From Sphingopyxis flava (lineage in GTDB: Bacteria > Pseudomonadota > Alphaproteobacteria > Sphingomonadales > Sphingomonadaceae), in the NCBI RefSeq assembly GCF_900168005.1, contig NZ_FUYP01000002.1, positions 186,001-250,000 of the forward strand: a stretch of DNA of 64,000 nucleotides. Direction: 5' to 3'. Below the pieces are notes generated by a model. That model saw only the letters and a program-made list of their open reading frames with translations. It was not told where the DNA came from and searched no databases. Position numbers and translations under genes: made by a program. Positions 62,041-64,000 of this stretch are shown here, one piece after another; position 1 is the stretch's first letter, and every line of letters begins with the position of its first letter.

Positions 62041-64000
62041 ATGAGCGACCCGGTCCGGGTTGCGATAATCGGGTCGGGTCCCGCCGGCCTCAGTGCGGCT
62101 GCGCGCGCGGCGCAGCTCGGGCTCAGCCATGTGCTGCTCGAAAAGACCGATCATCTTTCCGATACGATCTTCAAATATCAAAAGGGCAAGCACGTCATGG
62201 CGACGCCCAATCGCCTAGACCTGCGCTCCGACTGCCGTTTTGACGAAGGCGCGCGCGAGGCGATCCTTGCGATCTGGGACGAGGATGCCGCGGCGAACAA
62301 GGTGAATGTCGTTTATCACGCCGAGGTCGTCGAAGTGACGGGCGAGAAGGGGGCTTTCCAGATCAAGACGGCCAAGGGCGATGTGATTGCCGCCGAGGCC
62401 ATCGTGCTCGCGATCGGCACCCAAGGCAATCCGAACCGCCTGCGCTGCCCCGGCAATGATCTGCCGCATATCATCTATCAGGTGGACGACCCGGAGGATT
62501 TCAAGGACCGGCATATTACAGTTGTCGGATCGGGCGACGCGGGAATCGAGAATGCGCTGGGGGTCGCCGAAGATGCCCTCGAGAATCGCGTGACGATCCT
62601 CAACCGCTCGAAGGATTTTGCCCGCGCCAAGGCCAAGAATGTTTCCGACCTGATGGAAGCCGAGGAAAATGGCGCGATCAGCATCCGCACCGAAACCCAG
62701 CCCAAGCTGGTCGAGGCGGGCTGGCTGACGCTCGAAACCCCGACAGGCGACGAGAAGATACAGTGCGACCTCATCGTCGCGCGCCTAGGGTCGGTCGCGC
62801 CGCGCGCCTTTGTCGAATCGATGGGGATCGAATTCACCGGCCCCGACCGCGAGGCCTTTCCCAAGCTGTCGCCCACTTTCGAAACAAGCGTTCCCGGCAT
62901 CTATGTCATCGGCGCGCTCGCGGGCTATCCGCTGATCAAGCACTGCATGAACCAGGGCTATGACGTCGTCGAGTTCATCAACGGAAACACTGCCCTCACG
63001 CCTGCTGACGAAAAGGATCTGGCCGCAATCTTCGCCGGCTTGCCCGAGCGGAAATCGGTCAGCGAATGGCTCGACTTTCTGCGCACGCGCGTGCGCATCT
63101 TCGCCGATGTCTCGCCGCTCCAGATGCGCGAGTTCATGCTCGATTCCAAAGTGGCCTTCTTTCCCGAGGGCGAGGTTGTCTTCGAAAAGGACGAGCCCGG
63201 ATCCTCGCTGTTTGCCATCGCCGAGGGGCACGCGCTCGTCGAGGTGTCACCCGGGGTGACCGTGCCGATTGAACAGGGGTCGATTTTTGGCGAGGTGGGC
63301 CTGATTTCGGGTCGCAAGCGCGGCGCAACCATCCGCGCCGGAGAAGACAGCATTTTCGTCGAGGTGTCGCGCACCGCCGCACTCAAGCTGATGGCCGCAG
63401 TGCCCGGGGCAAAGCGCGTGATCGAACGCATCTCGCTCGAGCGCCAGCTCCTCCAGATCTTCAAGGGGGGTCTGACTGCCGAAGATCTGGCGCCCGTCGT
63501 CGACGGCGCTGAAGTGATCCGCGTCCCGGCGGGCAAGGCGGTGCTGGAAGAGGGCGACGAGGGGGACGACGTCTTCGTCATCCGCTCAGGATCGATGGTG
63601 GTCGAGAAGAATATCGGCGGCAAACCGATCTTCCTGCGCTACCTGCCCGCCGGCAGCTATTTCGGCGAAATGGCGGTGCTGAGCGGCGCGCCCCGCAATG
63701 CGACGGTGAAAGCTGCGGTCGGCAGCGAGGTGATTAAGCTGACCGGCGCAGGCTTCAAGGCGATGCTGGCTGCGCGGCCGCAGGTGCGCGAGGCGACGGA
63801 GACGGCCGTCGCCGAACGCGCCGCCATGAACAGCTTCATCGAATCGCGCAAGGCGACCTATTCGAGCGCTGTCGATCTTTATTCGGACACCGCGAGCTTC
63901 ATCATGAAGGAGGGGCTCGGCGAGGCAACCGATGCGTTGCTGATCGACGAGAATCTTTGTGTCGGCTGCGACAATTGCGAAAAGGCGTGCGCAGACAGCC
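62041..64000 (+). CDS. FAD/NAD oxidoreductase fused to two cNMP-binding-like domains and a 4Fe-4S motif, 5' part
   Basis: The gene runs off the window; 653 codons are visible. Order: FAD motif VAIIGSGPAGLSAA (~6-19), a YpdA/thioredoxin-reductase-like flavoprotein with an NAD motif HITVVGSGDAGIEN (~158), and a central VIGALAGYPLIKH substrate loop. Two cyclic-nucleotide-binding-like folds follow (~370-440: FPEGEVVFEKDEPGSSLF, GSIFGEVGLISG; and ~487-570: ...VLEEGDEGDDVFVI, YFGEMAVLSG). A C-terminal 4Fe-4S site, CVGCDNCEKAC (~642-652), then begins. The domains imply a redox enzyme controlled by a small ligand or by oligomerisation. The start ATG 62041 begins the protein naturally. The true partner and substrate are unknown. 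Confidence 0.82.
   Translation, partial: MSDPVRVAIIGSGPAGLSAAARAAQLGLSHVLLEKTDHLSDTIFKYQKGKHVMATPNRLDLRSDCRFDEGAREAILAIWDEDAAANKVNVVYHAEVVEVTGEKGAFQIKTAKGDVIAAEAIVLAIGTQGNPNRLRCPGNDLPHIIYQVDDPEDFKDRHITVVGSGDAGIENALGVAEDALENRVTILNRSKDFARAKAKNVSDLMEAEENGAISIRTETQPKLVEAGWLTLETPTGDEKIQCDLIVARLGSVAPRAFVESMGIEFTGPDREAFPKLSPTFETSVPGIYVIGALAGYPLIKHCMNQGYDVVEFINGNTALTPADEKDLAAIFAGLPERKSVSEWLDFLRTRVRIFADVSPLQMREFMLDSKVAFFPEGEVVFEKDEPGSSLFAIAEGHALVEVSPGVTVPIEQGSIFGEVGLISGRKRGATIRAGEDSIFVEVSRTAALKLMAAVPGAKRVIERISLERQLLQIFKGGLTAEDLAPVVDGAEVIRVPAGKAVLEEGDEGDDVFVIRSGSMVVEKNIGGKPIFLRYLPAGSYFGEMAVLSGAPRNATVKAAVGSEVIKLTGAGFKAMLAARPQVREATETAVAERAAMNSFIESRKATYSSAVDLYSDTASFIMKEGLGEATDALLIDENLCVGCDNCEKACADS

Overview
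The window is high-GC DNA from an alphaproteobacterium. Gene content and arrangement suggest Sphingomonadales (Sphingopyxis/Sphingomonas-like): a GapR/DUF2312 protein beside a DUF1244 protein, a YebC-RuvCAB-YbgC-TolQRAB-Pal block, TorF-type porins, a TonB-dependent receptor, and REP-like repeats of the kind common in sphingomonads. The genus cannot be settled from the sequence alone. The window cuts a Sua5 gene at the left edge and a large redox/cyclic-nucleotide-domain gene at the right edge.

Layout. 1-10 kb: housekeeping and metabolism, comprising Sua5 (partial), a DMT exporter, an SDR oxidoreductase divergent from an acyl-CoA carboxylase carboxyltransferase, a LytTR regulator divergent from an acyltransferase-3 membrane protein, an S41 peptidase behind a BlaI/MecI-type operator, a GNAT acetyltransferase and ispG. 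10-19.5 kb: two TorF porins; a translationally coupled minus-strand set (3-hydroxyisobutyrate-dehydrogenase-like enzyme, amidohydrolase, FAD oxidoreductase), followed by an FMN 2-hydroxyacid dehydrogenase; then ilvA, a thioesterase and a GNAT enzyme in one coupled plus-strand run.

19.8-31.1 kb: a minus-strand type I secretion locus in the order TolC-like, ABC exporter, HlyD-like adaptor, and finally a 2315-residue secreted adhesin. The adhesin has Ig-like repeats, a Ca-binding-looking cluster, three divergent copies of a ~355-residue module and a C-terminal RTX block. A tRNA-Leu(GAG) lies upstream.

31.9-48.4 kb: the most distinctive region. A beta-helical lipoprotein, a TonB-dependent receptor and a complete type II secretion set gspC-N plus the prepilin peptidase all run in the same direction. 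Three-unit Pho-box-like direct repeats (7 bp units, 4 bp spacers) lie before both the lipoprotein and gspC. In both, a CTAG begins exactly 10 nt after the last unit. This suggests a phosphate-starvation regulon that exports a surface or extracellular lipoprotein and imports a released nutrient, resembling the ElpS system of Caulobacter.

48.3-57.8 kb: on the minus strand, GapR, YbjQ and DUF1244 proteins, YebC, RuvCAB (with a GFA-family protein and a zinc-ribbon membrane protein between ruvA and ruvB), YbgC, TolQRAB and Pal. 57.9-64 kb: pyruvate kinase, two unrecognised proteins, the N-degron leucyltransferase Bpt, and an FAD/NAD oxidoreductase fused to two cyclic-nucleotide-binding-like domains and a 4Fe-4S motif. 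No CRISPR array, IS element, prophage or rRNA was seen.
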